Origin: Weeksellaceae bacterium
GTDB taxonomy: Bacteria > Bacteroidota > Bacteroidia > Flavobacteriales > Weeksellaceae
Length of the DNA: 64,000 nucleotides
Direction of reading: 5' to 3'
Assembly (NCBI GenBank): GCA_019459455.1
Contig: JAIBEX010000009.1
Span: forward strand, 372,001-436,000
Below the pieces are notes generated by a model. It had not been told where the DNA came from. It did not search any database and saw only the letters and a list, made by a program, of their open reading frames with translations. Below, piece by piece: positions 8,118-15,992 of the stretch (positions are counted from its first letter, which is position 1; each line of letters starts with the position of its first letter). Both the position numbers and the translations under genes were made by a program.

Positions 8118-9350
8118 ATGAAAAAAGTTTTAATTTCTACAGCTTTATTGGCAGGAGTTTTAACATATGCGGGAGGCTTCAGAGTTTCCCTGCAGGGTGT
8201 TAAACAGTTGGCTATGGCCCATACAAGTGCCCATGCGGAAGATGCAAGTGTTGCGTTCTTCAATCCCGCGGGCATCTCGTTCATACCGGCACGACTTAGT
8301 GTTGCTGCAGGGGGCTTCGGCGCAATGTCCAAAGTGACGTACCAGAATACCTCAACTTTGCAGTCGTATGAAACCGACAATCCCATAGGAACCCCTCTCT
8401 ACGCCGCAGTCGCTTACAGGGTTTTAGATAATCTGTCTGTAGGTTTCAGCTTTGCTACTCCGTTCGGCAGTACTGTTCAGTGGCCGGAAGACTGGTCCGG
8501 CAGAGAAATTGTGCAGAAGATGTCATTGAAAGCAATGTATTTTCAGCCAGTGGTTTCTGTTAAACTGGCACCATGGGCTTCTTTAGGAGCGAGTTATATT
8601 TATGCAACCGGTTCAGTAGACTGGGACAAGGCGGTTACAGGTTTCAACGGAACCCTTAACATCAACGACGAAAAGGCGAAGGGCCACGGCTTCGGAATGG
8701 GATTCTATTTCCAGCCCGACCAGAAGTGGGACGTAACCGTTGCATACCGCTCTCCGGTGAATATGAAAGCCGAAAATGGAAAAGCCACCTTTGATGTGAG
8801 CCCAGCACTTTATCCTCTTATAGGTCTTGATGCCGGCGGACAGGACAACTTCACGGCAACACTTCCTTTGGTTGAAGAATTTACAATTGGGGCCACCTAC
8901 AAAGTTACTCCCAACTGGAAAATATCCGCTGATATGAATTATAACGGCTGGGAAAAATACGATAAACTGACGCTGGATTTCGAAAACGCTCCGGTTGGCA
9001 ATCAAACGGACCCTACGATTCTTACCACCCCAAAAAATTTCCACAATACCAAGAACTTCAGGGTTGGAACAGAATATAAATTCAACACTATGGTTGCTGG
9101 CCGGTTAGGCTGGTACTATGATGAATCGCCTTATGAGGATAAGGATTTCATTCCGGAAACCCCTTCATTTGACGCCCATGCCATTACAGGAGGTGTTGGT
9201 CTGAAATTCGGAAGCCTCGGTGTGGATCTTGCCGCAGCCAAGACTTTTCCTAAGAGCAGAACATTCAATAACAAGTACAGTAACTTCGCGGGTCAGGCTA
9301 AAGCCACTTCGTTTTATTTCGGACTTGGAGTAAACTATAATTTTAATTAA
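8118..9350 (+). CDS. OmpP1/FadL/TodX-family outer membrane porin
   Basis: FadL-type barrels carry hydrophobic compounds such as long-chain fatty acids across the outer membrane. The 410-residue protein has a signal peptide (MKKVLISTALLAGVLTYAGG), then the family's N-terminal pattern (SAHAEDASVAFFNPAGIS) with the conserved NPAG that marks the plug or hatch region. Later sequence alternates as in beta strands and ends in an aromatic/polar strand, FYFGLGVNYNFN, typical of outer membrane barrels. The SGNH lipoprotein gene starts nine bases downstream, so the two are one operon and may handle the same lipid substrates. The substrate cannot be read from the sequence. Confidence 0.9.
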   Translation: MKKVLISTALLAGVLTYAGGFRVSLQGVKQLAMAHTSAHAEDASVAFFNPAGISFIPARLSVAAGGFGAMSKVTYQNTSTLQSYETDNPIGTPLYAAVAYRVLDNLSVGFSFATPFGSTVQWPEDWSGREIVQKMSLKAMYFQPVVSVKLAPWASLGASYIYATGSVDWDKAVTGFNGTLNINDEKAKGHGFGMGFYFQPDQKWDVTVAYRSPVNMKAENGKATFDVSPALYPLIGLDAGGQDNFTATLPLVEEFTIGATYKVTPNWKISADMNYNGWEKYDKLTLDFENAPVGNQTDPTILTTPKNFHNTKNFRVGTEYKFNTMVAGRLGWYYDESPYEDKDFIPETPSFDAHAITGGVGLKFGSLGVDLAAAKTFPKSRTFNNKYSNFAGQAKATSFYFGLGVNYNFN

Positions 9351-9359
9351 CAACAGGTT

Positions 9360-10880
9360 ATGAAGAAAATTTTAATAACATCCTTTGCAGCATCTTTGCT
9401 ACTTTTTTCATACAGTTGCGACACTGATTTTGAAAATGATGTAAATGACATACAGGTAACCAGCGGTACCGCAAACTTCAGCAAGTATGTGGCCCTGGGG
9501 AACTCACTTACGTCGGGGTACAGAGACGGAGCCTTATATATGGACGGACAGGTGGAATCCTATCCCAACATGATTGCAGCACAAATGAAACTTGCCGGTG
9601 GCAGCGAATTCAAGCAACCGCTCATGCCCAACAACATTGGTGGTTTTACCAACCTCAATCCGCTAACCAGCCAGCCCATTGCAATGGGTAAACTTCAGCT
9701 GAAGGTGGTAAACGGTAGCCTTGCCCCGGTTCCAACCGCCCCTGCGGCGGCACTTGACATGATTACATCAGGAGGTCCATATCAGAATTTGGGTGTTCCC
9801 GGTGCAAAAGTGGGACATCTGCTGTATGCCGGTTTTGGAAACCCCGCGGGGCTTATGACGGGAACTGCAAATCCTTATTATATACGTTTCGCAACGTCCC
9901 CAACTGCGAGCGTTGTACAGGATGCCATGGCGCAAAACCCTACCTTCTTTTCGCTTTGGATTGGAAACAATGATGTTTTGGGATATTCCACCACTGGTGG
10001 AGATGGCACTGACCCTATTACCCCTACGGCAGATTTTACAACAGCGTATACCGCTTTGATTAACACCTTAACTTCCGGCGGTGCAAAAGGCGTAATTGGG
10101 AACATCCCGAATGTAACTTCCATTCCGTTCTTTAACACGGTACCATACAATCCTGTACCACTGGATGCCGCTACGGTAACCCAACTGAACCAGCAGGTTT
10201 TTGGTCCGCTTAAGCAAATACTTTCCATGTCCGGCGACGGAGGAAGATTTGTCACCCTTTCTACCTCAAACAATCCACTGCTTATAAAAGATGAATCGCT
10301 TCCTAACAGGCAGCTTCAGATTACTCAGGGATTGGTAGCTGGCGGAGTTCCGGCTCAGCAGGCAGGACTGATGGGAATTGTATTTGGGCAGGCACGTCAT
10401 GCGACCAGCGCGGACCTTGTCTTATTAACGACAAGTTCTGTGATTGGAACTGCGCCAGGTTCTCCTTATGCGGTTGCTCCGTTTAACAAATATGGCGTTA
10501 CTTTTCCTTTGGAAGACAAACATGTACTAAGGGGGAAATTCGAAACTCAAACATCCAATGTTGAGGTTGACGATGTTCTAGCGGCTACTGCAGCTTACAA
10601 TGCAACCATAAAAAGTCTGGCAGATTCTAAAGGTCTTGCTTTCTTTGATGCGAATGCAAAAATGGGCGAACTGGCGAAGATATCGGGAATCACTTTTGAC
10701 GGTGTGAAGTATACCGCAAAATTTGTAACAGGAGGAACATTCTCCCTGGATGGCGTACATCTTACGGGGAGAGGGTATGGCGTAATTGCTAATGAATTCC
10801 TGAAAGCCATTAACAATAAATATGGATCGAACTTACCTTTGGTAAATGTGAACTCCTATTCCGGAGTGACTTTCCCGTAA
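9360..10880 (+). CDS. SGNH/GDSL-family lipoprotein hydrolase
   Basis: Predicted secreted esterase or lipase of the SGNH superfamily. The signal MKKILITSFAASLLLFSYSC ends in a lipobox Cys at residue 20, so the protein should be lipid-anchored. Block I appears as ALGNSLTSGY with the nucleophile Ser, block III as WIGNNDVLGY with the Asn of the oxyanion hole, and block V as DGVHLTGRGY with the Asp-His pair. At 506 residues it is longer than minimal SGNH enzymes because of insertions between the blocks. It follows the FadL-like porin by nine bases, and a strong terminator follows, so the pair is a two-gene unit, plausibly acting on lipids or acylated compounds at the outer membrane. Confidence 0.88.
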   Translation: MKKILITSFAASLLLFSYSCDTDFENDVNDIQVTSGTANFSKYVALGNSLTSGYRDGALYMDGQVESYPNMIAAQMKLAGGSEFKQPLMPNNIGGFTNLNPLTSQPIAMGKLQLKVVNGSLAPVPTAPAAALDMITSGGPYQNLGVPGAKVGHLLYAGFGNPAGLMTGTANPYYIRFATSPTASVVQDAMAQNPTFFSLWIGNNDVLGYSTTGGDGTDPITPTADFTTAYTALINTLTSGGAKGVIGNIPNVTSIPFFNTVPYNPVPLDAATVTQLNQQVFGPLKQILSMSGDGGRFVTLSTSNNPLLIKDESLPNRQLQITQGLVAGGVPAQQAGLMGIVFGQARHATSADLVLLTTSSVIGTAPGSPYAVAPFNKYGVTFPLEDKHVLRGKFETQTSNVEVDDVLAATAAYNATIKSLADSKGLAFFDANAKMGELAKISGITFDGVKYTAKFVTGGTFSLDGVHLTGRGYGVIANEFLKAINNKYGSNLPLVNVNSYSGVTFP

Positions 10881-10905
10881 GGTAGTCCAAAAAAACTTGA
10901 AATTT

Positions 10906-10940
10906 AAAACCACTTGACGAAATCAGGTGGTTTTATTTTT
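10906..10940 (+). terminator. Intrinsic terminator after the SGNH gene
   Basis: Twelve-bp stem with one wobble pair: AAAACCACTTGA (10906-10917) with TCAGGTGGTTTT (10923-10934), loop CGAAA, then a T-rich run. The -7 box of prs starts two bases after this run. Confidence 0.85.
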
Positions 10941-10941
10941 T

Positions 10942-10949
10942 TAAATTTG
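10942..10949 (+). promoter_or_regulatory. Predicted -7 box of prs
   Basis: TAAATTTG matches TAnnTTTG and ends 20 bases before the prs ATG. It directly abuts the upstream terminator. Confidence 0.55.
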
Positions 10950-10969
10950 TACCCTAATAAAAAGTAAAA

Positions 10970-11908
10970 ATGGCCCAACAGTTAAGCTATCTGTTTTCAA
11001 CGAGAACCAGCAAGGAGTTAGCAGCAAAGATTGCTGAACATTACGGTCAGGAGATGGGAAAGATAAATTTCCAGGACTTCAGTGACGGCGAGTTTGAACC
11101 CGTTTTAGACCAATCTGTAAGAGGCGGGAGGGTGTTCCTGATTGGTTCTACATTTCCACCTGCGGATAATCTCCTGGAGCTCCTGCTTATGATTGATGCT
11201 GCCAAGAGAGCCTCTGCAAAGAACATTACCGTCGTAATTCCATATTACGGACTTGCCAGACAGGACCGAAAGGATAAACCAAGAGCCCCAATTGGAGCCA
11301 AGTTGGTGGCAAATCTTCTCACCGCAGCCGGCGCGACCCGGATCATGACCATGGATCTGCATGCCGATCAAATCCAGGGATTCTTTGAGATACCGGTAGA
11401 CCATTTGTATGCATCAACTATCTTTATAGACTACATTCAGTCGCTTAACCTGGACAATCTGACCATCGCGTCTCCCGACATGGGTGGTGCTAAGAGAGCA
11501 AAAAACTACGCCGGACATCTGGGTGCAGAGGTGGTTATTGCTTATAAGGAACGGAAGAAGGCCAATGTGATTGAAGAAATGTTTCTGATCGGTGATGTTC
11601 GCGACAGAAACGTAATCTTGATCGATGACATGATTGACACGGCAGGAACCCTTTGTAAAGCTGCGGATATCCTGATGGCCAACGGTGCTAAATCGGTTCG
11701 CGCAATGGCGACTCATGCGGTACTTTCGGGGAAAGCTTATGAAAATATTGAGAAATCGCAAATGTCAGAAGTGATCGTAACCGACTCCATTCCGCTTAAA
11801 TCCGACCTTACAACCAAAATAAAGGTCCTTTCCTGTGCATCCCTTTTTGCCGATGTTATGAAAATGGTCCATGAACACAAGTCCATCAGCGACAAATTCA
11901 TTATATAA
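10970..11908 (+). CDS. prs: Ribose-phosphate pyrophosphokinase
   Basis: Makes phosphoribosyl pyrophosphate from ribose 5-phosphate and ATP, feeding purine, pyrimidine, histidine, tryptophan and NAD synthesis in the cytosol. The 312-residue length is standard. Visible motifs include FSDGEFEP near residue 30, the ATP-contacting flexible region RQDRKDKPRAPI near residue 96, the MDLHADQIQGFF stretch, and the PRPP loop NVILIDDMIDTAGT near residue 213. It has its own promoter and is followed by a hairpin terminator, so it appears monocistronic, with rplY next on its own promoter, an arrangement seen in many bacteria. Confidence 0.97.
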   Translation: MAQQLSYLFSTRTSKELAAKIAEHYGQEMGKINFQDFSDGEFEPVLDQSVRGGRVFLIGSTFPPADNLLELLLMIDAAKRASAKNITVVIPYYGLARQDRKDKPRAPIGAKLVANLLTAAGATRIMTMDLHADQIQGFFEIPVDHLYASTIFIDYIQSLNLDNLTIASPDMGGAKRAKNYAGHLGAEVVIAYKERKKANVIEEMFLIGDVRDRNVILIDDMIDTAGTLCKAADILMANGAKSVRAMATHAVLSGKAYENIEKSQMSEVIVTDSIPLKSDLTTKIKVLSCASLFADVMKMVHEHKSISDKFII

Positions 11909-11931
11909 GACCTGACTTTGCACATAACTAT

Positions 11932-11963
11932 AAAATCCTTCATGAGTTGTGGGATTTTTTTTT
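11932..11963 (+). terminator. Intrinsic terminator after prs
   Basis: AAAATCC (11932-11938) pairs with GGATTTT (11952-11958) around a 13-base loop, followed by a run of T. Confidence 0.65.
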
Positions 11964-11977
11964 GTGGAAATAATGTT

Positions 11978-11985
11978 TATCTTTG
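11978..11985 (+). promoter_or_regulatory. Predicted -7 box of rplY
   Basis: TATCTTTG fits TAnnTTTG and ends 26 bases before the rplY ATG. Confidence 0.5.
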
Positions 11986-12011
11986 CACCCTAAAATTTTT
12001 AATATTTTACA

Positions 12012-12653
12012 ATGAAATCAATTACAATTCAAGGCGCAAAAAGAGAAAGCGTGGGCAAGAAGTCTACAAAAGCTTTACGTGATGCTGAATTAGTTCCTTG
12101 TGTTGTTTATGGAGGTGGTGAACCGTTGAATTTCTCTACAGAAGAGAAGTCGTTCAAAGGTTTGGTTTACACTCCGGAAGCACACACGGTAGAACTGGTT
12201 ATTGACGGAGCAACAATTCCGGCAGTACTTCAGGACATTCAGTTTCACCCAATTACTGACAAGATTCTACACGTGGACTTCTATCAGTTATCCGAAGACA
12301 AACCGGTAGTAATGGATGTTCCGGTAAGAATCACAGGACGTTCCAAAGGAGTTTTAGCTGGTGGTGTACTCCGTCAGTCTTTCAGAAAACTTAGAGTGAA
12401 GGCAATCCCCTCCAATTTACCTGATGAAGTGGTAGTAGATATTACTCCGATGAAAATCGGTGGTAAAATTTATGTTGGCGACATCAAGTCTGAAACTTTC
12501 ACCTTCATGCATCCGGACAATGCGGTAATTGCCGCTGTTAAAATGTCCAGAACTGCACTTAAAGGAGCAGCGGTGGAAGATGATGAAGAAGAAACTGCTG
12601 GAGCGAGTGCTGAAGGTGACGCACCTGCAGCTGAAACTCAGGCAGCTGAATAA
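12012..12653 (+). CDS. rplY: 50S ribosomal protein L25/general stress protein Ctc
   Basis: Binds 5S rRNA in the large ribosomal subunit. At 213 residues it is the long CTC/TL5-type form rather than the short enterobacterial L25. The N-terminal L25 domain begins MKSITIQGAKRESVGKKS and contains VPCVVYGGGE; a second beta-rich domain follows from about residue 95. The C-terminus is an acidic Ala/Glu-rich tail (DDEEETAGASAEG) typical of Bacteroidota versions. It is flanked by its own promoter and terminator. Confidence 0.95.
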   Translation: MKSITIQGAKRESVGKKSTKALRDAELVPCVVYGGGEPLNFSTEEKSFKGLVYTPEAHTVELVIDGATIPAVLQDIQFHPITDKILHVDFYQLSEDKPVVMDVPVRITGRSKGVLAGGVLRQSFRKLRVKAIPSNLPDEVVVDITPMKIGGKIYVGDIKSETFTFMHPDNAVIAAVKMSRTALKGAAVEDDEEETAGASAEGDAPAAETQAAE

Positions 12654-12675
12654 AACCTGCTTTTTCAAAATACTT

Positions 12676-12702
12676 AACCTGTCATTTTTGGCAGGTTTTT
12701 TT
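12676..12702 (+). terminator. Intrinsic terminator after rplY
   Basis: AACCTGTC (12676-12683) pairs with GGCAGGTT (12690-12697), including one wobble, loop ATTTTT, followed by a T-run. Confidence 0.8.
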
Positions 12703-12783
12703 GATTTATATCTGAGGATTGCTGACAACCACAGGCCTACGGGTTCACGGCCTTCTTTACGCTCCCAGTCTTTTTATTTTAAG

Positions 12784-12791
12784 TAAATTTG
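12784..12791 (+). promoter_or_regulatory. Predicted -7 box of sufS
   Basis: TAAATTTG fits TAnnTTTG. It overlaps a possible upstream TTG start at 12789, which argues that translation begins instead at ATG 12813. Confidence 0.55.
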
Positions 12792-12812
12792 CCCTGTTCT
12801 AATCATAAAACA

Positions 12813-14039
12813 ATGCTCAACATACAAGACATACGCCGGCAGTTTCCAATCCTGTCCAGAGAAATCAACGGAAAACCGCTGATTTATCTTGATAACGCGG
12901 CGACCTCTCAAAAACCGCAGTCAGTTATTGAAACCGAGGGGAAATATTACCATACACTGAACGCCAATGTACACCGTGGAATCCATACCCTGAGCCAATT
13001 GGCTACGGAAGAAATGGAACTCGCCAGGAAAAAGGTGCAGAAATTCATAAATGCAGAACATGATTACGAAGTAATTTTCACCAAAGGAACTACAGAGAGT
13101 ATAAACCTGATCACCTATGCCCTTTCAAACTCGGGAACCCTGAAAGAAGGTGATGAAATCATCATTTCCTATCTGGAACACCACTCCAACATTGTTCCGT
13201 GGCAAATGCTCTGCGAACGCACCGGAGCAAAACTGAAAGTCATCCCGATCAATGGTGAAGGAACCCTGGACCTGGAATATCTGGAGAAGAGTCTCACTGA
13301 AAAAACCAAAATCGTCTCCTTTAATTATGTTTCCAATGCCCTGGGGATTGTGAATCCGGTCGAAGAGATGATTTCACTGATCCGTAAAAATTCCGCAGCG
13401 TGGATTGTCATCGACGGTGCGCAGGCAGTACCCCATTTTAAAGTGGACGTCCAGAAAATGGACTGTGATTTCTTCGTTTTTTCCGGACATAAGATGTATG
13501 CTCCCACAGGAACCGGCGTCCTGTACGGAAAGGAGAAGATACTGGAAATCATGCACCCGTTCCATGGAGGCGGCGAGATGATCGAAACCTGCTCTTTCGA
13601 TAAAACAACCTATGCCGGTCTTCCCTTTAAATTTGAAGCCGGAACGCCCAACATTGCAGGTAACATAGGACTGGGAGCGGCCGTTGACTTTATGAATGCG
13701 ATTGGACATGAAAACCTTCAGCTTCATGAAAACGCACTTCTTGAACATGCGCAAAAAAAACTACTGGAAATAGGAAACCTTAAAATTTACGGTGAGTGCG
13801 CTTTGCGTACAGGTGTTGTTTCTTTTAATCTTGAAAATGCGGGGATCAGTTCTGACGTCGGGATGATACTGGATAAACTGGGCATCGCGGTCCGAACCGG
13901 ACATCACTGTACGCAACCCCTAATGAATTTCTTCGGTATCGCTGGAACAGTGCGGGCCAGTTTTGCCGTGTACAATACGCTGGAAGAGGTTGACATACTG
14001 GTTGAAGGGGTGAAAAAAGCGCAGCGCATGCTCTCCTGA
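12813..14039 (+). CDS. sufS: SufS-type cysteine desulfurase
   Basis: PLP enzyme that takes sulfur from cysteine as a persulfide for Fe-S cluster assembly. The start at 12813 (MLNIQDIRRQFPIL) gives 408 residues, the family length; a TTG eight codons upstream lies in the promoter box. Motifs are YLDNAATSQKP near residue 24, NVHRGIHTLS, the PLP lysine in FSGHKMYAPTGTGVLYG, and the catalytic Cys in RTGHHCTQPLM, followed by VRASFAVYNT. The surrounding RTGHHC pattern marks group II (SufS/CsdA) enzymes. It is transcribed alone, about 4.9 kb from sufABCD, although sufS usually sits beside sufD; it is the only desulfurase in the window. Confidence 0.92.
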   Translation: MLNIQDIRRQFPILSREINGKPLIYLDNAATSQKPQSVIETEGKYYHTLNANVHRGIHTLSQLATEEMELARKKVQKFINAEHDYEVIFTKGTTESINLITYALSNSGTLKEGDEIIISYLEHHSNIVPWQMLCERTGAKLKVIPINGEGTLDLEYLEKSLTEKTKIVSFNYVSNALGIVNPVEEMISLIRKNSAAWIVIDGAQAVPHFKVDVQKMDCDFFVFSGHKMYAPTGTGVLYGKEKILEIMHPFHGGGEMIETCSFDKTTYAGLPFKFEAGTPNIAGNIGLGAAVDFMNAIGHENLQLHENALLEHAQKKLLEIGNLKIYGECALRTGVVSFNLENAGISSDVGMILDKLGIAVRTGHHCTQPLMNFFGIAGTVRASFAVYNTLEEVDILVEGVKKAQRMLS

Positions 14040-14112
14040 CAGGAGTTATCCTTATGGTTACAAAAAAAACACAGCGTATTTAAAAATATTATATTTTTAC
14101 AAAAAATTACTT

Positions 14113-14661
14113 ATGAAAAAATTATTACTGTTTATTGCTTTTGGATTTTCACTTATTACTCTAAACGCACAGGAAATAGAAAGTCAAAGGAGAAACGATA
14201 TTGTCGCAGATCCATTTCTGCTGATTGCAGTTCCTTTACTGAACGTTTCCTACGAAAGGCTCCTTACTGAGAATTCCGGATTGGGAGTGAATGCCATGGT
14301 CGGACTAGGGGAAGATTCCGAAGGTTTTTCTCAAATTTCGCCTTATTACCGCATGTATTTTGGGAGAAAGTTCGCGCAGGGATTCTTTCTGGAGGGCTTT
14401 GTTCCCATAACAACGACTAGGGAAAGCGAATCTGTTTATATCGCAAATGAGTTCGGGGGTTATTATACCGATGGCGAAGAGATCCGTGAGACTACAGTTG
14501 GAATAGGCTTCGGTGTAGGTGGAAAATGGGTAATAAAAAACGGACTGGTTATAGAAGCCAGCGGAGGTTTAGGCAGAAGATTCGGCAGTGACCTCGATGA
14601 TGAGTGGGTTGGAGAAGGCGTTACAGGAAAAATAATGGGCGGTATAGGTTATCGTTTTTAA
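14113..14661 (+). CDS. Secreted beta-barrel-like protein, DUF3575-like
   Basis: A 182-residue protein with a Sec signal (MKKLLLFIAFGFSLITLNAQ, cleavage near residue 19-20). The mature part is made of alternating hydrophobic strands with aromatic ends (YYRMYFGRKF, GGKWVIKNGLV) and finishes GGIGYRF, the usual closing of a small outer membrane barrel. The general pattern resembles DUF3575 proteins, whose function is unknown. It stands alone between sufS and tadA; a hairpin after the stop at 14683-14713 can end its transcript. Confidence 0.7.
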   Translation: MKKLLLFIAFGFSLITLNAQEIESQRRNDIVADPFLLIAVPLLNVSYERLLTENSGLGVNAMVGLGEDSEGFSQISPYYRMYFGRKFAQGFFLEGFVPITTTRESESVYIANEFGGYYTDGEEIRETTVGIGFGVGGKWVIKNGLVIEASGGLGRRFGSDLDDEWVGEGVTGKIMGGIGYRF

Positions 14662-14682
14662 AAAGAACAGATATATTCAATG

Positions 14683-14713
14683 AAAGCTTTAGTTTTGTAC
14701 TGAAGCTTTTTTT
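14683..14713 (+). terminator. Terminator of the DUF3575-like gene, overlapping the tadA promoter
   Basis: AAAGCTT (14683-14689) pairs perfectly with AAGCTTT (14703-14709) around a 13-base loop, with T-run 14707-14713. The predicted tadA -7 box is inside the loop. Confidence 0.65.
14690..14697 (+). promoter_or_regulatory. Predicted -7 box of tadA
   Basis: TAGTTTTG fits TAnnTTTG, 16 bases before the tadA ATG and inside the loop of the preceding terminator hairpin. Confidence 0.45.
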
Positions 14714-15145
14714 ATGTTTACTGACGAATATTTTATGAAACTCGCGCTTCAGGAAGCTGAGGCTGCACTTGAAAAAGAGGAGGTTCCTGTTGGCTGTATC
14801 ATCGTTTCCAACGGCAGGATTATCGCCAGAGCGCACAACCTGACCGAAACGCTTAACGACGTAACTGCGCACGCGGAAATGCAGGCCATCACCTCAGCCG
14901 CCAACTTTCTGGGTGGAAAATATCTGCAAAACTGTACGATGTATGTGACTCTGGAACCCTGTGTGATGTGTTGCGGGGCGCTAAACTGGGCCCAAATTTC
15001 AAAGATGGTTATCGGCGCAAGGGACGCCCAGCGCGGTTTCATCAACAAAAACCTTAAACTCCATCCGAAGACAGAGATCGTAACCGGCGTCCTGGAAGGA
15101 GAATGTTCAGCTATTGTAAAGCAATTCTTTAAAACAAGGAGGTGA
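14714..15145 (+). CDS. tadA: tRNA-specific adenosine deaminase TadA
   Basis: Converts A34 to inosine in the tRNA anticodon so that one tRNA can read several codons. The 143-residue protein has the zinc-binding HAEMQAI near residue 53, with the catalytic Glu, and PCVMCCGAL near residue 83, the PCxxC zinc pair. The N-terminal EVPVGCIIV and C-terminal helix are as in bacterial TadA. The short deaminase length excludes RibD, and the anticodon-loop-binding features favour TadA over guanine or cytidine deaminases. It is convergent with coaX, which starts 24 bases after its stop. Confidence 0.92.
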   Translation: MFTDEYFMKLALQEAEAALEKEEVPVGCIIVSNGRIIARAHNLTETLNDVTAHAEMQAITSAANFLGGKYLQNCTMYVTLEPCVMCCGALNWAQISKMVIGARDAQRGFINKNLKLHPKTEIVTGVLEGECSAIVKQFFKTRR

Positions 15146-15168
15146 ATTTCTTTGTCTAAGCCAACCCG

Positions 15169-15927
15169 TTAAAGGTCTTTCCCCAGATAGTAAAGTCCTT
15201 TCAGGGTATGAAGCCAGTCTGCAACATGAATTTTATCGGTAAGGGGTTTGTAAACATGTGAGACCCCACCTGTGGCAATTACGAAACAGTCATCCTGTAC
15301 TTCTTCGTTAATCCGGTCAATAAAACCTTCCACCATGCCCAGGAAACCATACACCATGCCGCTCTGCATACACGAAACAGTATCCAGCCCAAGGACTCTT
15401 TTGGGTTTTACCAGTTCAATTTCGGGCAGTTGCGCGGTATCGTGAATCAGGGAGTTCAGCGAGGTGATGATCCCCGGAGCAATTATGACTCCAATGGTCT
15501 CCCCATTCACATCTATGCAGCTGGCCGTAAGGGCGGTCCCGAAGTCAAAGATGATTTTCTTCTTTCCGGGATACAGGTGGTGAGCCGCAACAAGGTTGGC
15601 GTAGATGTCCGTGCCCATCTGCTTAGACTTTGGATGGACTTCCGATACCGTAGAGCGGTCCACGGTCACAGGCCTTTTCCCGTGCATTTTATGAATAGCT
15701 CTCGTAATGTCATACGTTAGTTGGGGGACAACCGATCCGATGATGATCTTATCTATTTTTTCAGCATCGATTTTGTGGGCCTGATACATCATCATGAACT
15801 GCATCTGCAGTTCGTCGCTGGTGCGGTAAGGCTTTGTATTGATGATCCACGAAATATCGCAGTTTTCGTCATTAAAAAGACCAAAACGGATGTTGGTGTT
15901 CCCAATGTTTATTACGATGGAATTCAT
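15169..15927 (-). CDS. coaX: Type III pantothenate kinase
   Basis: First step of coenzyme A synthesis, phosphorylating pantothenate. The 252-residue protein shows the ASKHA-fold motifs: the phosphate loop NIGNTNIRFGLF at the N-terminus, MGTDIYANLVAAH near residue 105, and DFGTALTASCID near residue 129, followed by GVIIAPGI. Type III enzymes need a monovalent cation and are not inhibited by CoA. The stop is 24 bases from the end of convergent tadA. A TAAATTTG box at 15980-15987 may serve as its promoter, leaving a leader of about 50 bases. Confidence 0.95.
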   Translation of the reverse strand: MNSIVINIGNTNIRFGLFNDENCDISWIINTKPYRTSDELQMQFMMMYQAHKIDAEKIDKIIIGSVVPQLTYDITRAIHKMHGKRPVTVDRSTVSEVHPKSKQMGTDIYANLVAAHHLYPGKKKIIFDFGTALTASCIDVNGETIGVIIAPGIITSLNSLIHDTAQLPEIELVKPKRVLGLDTVSCMQSGMVYGFLGMVEGFIDRINEEVQDDCFVIATGGVSHVYKPLTDKIHVADWLHTLKGLYYLGKDL

Positions 15928-15979
15928 ATAAAATAATTTAGAAGGGGAATATCCCTGATACTTTTTTGAATTTACGCAT

Positions 15980-15987
15980 CAAATTTA
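15980..15987 (-). promoter_or_regulatory. Possible -7 box of coaX
   Basis: TAAATTTG on the minus strand in the short gap after the M1 peptidase stop, 52 bases before the coaX ATG. The leader would contain the palindrome-like GGGATATTCCCC. Confidence 0.35.
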
Positions 15988-15992
15988 CAACC

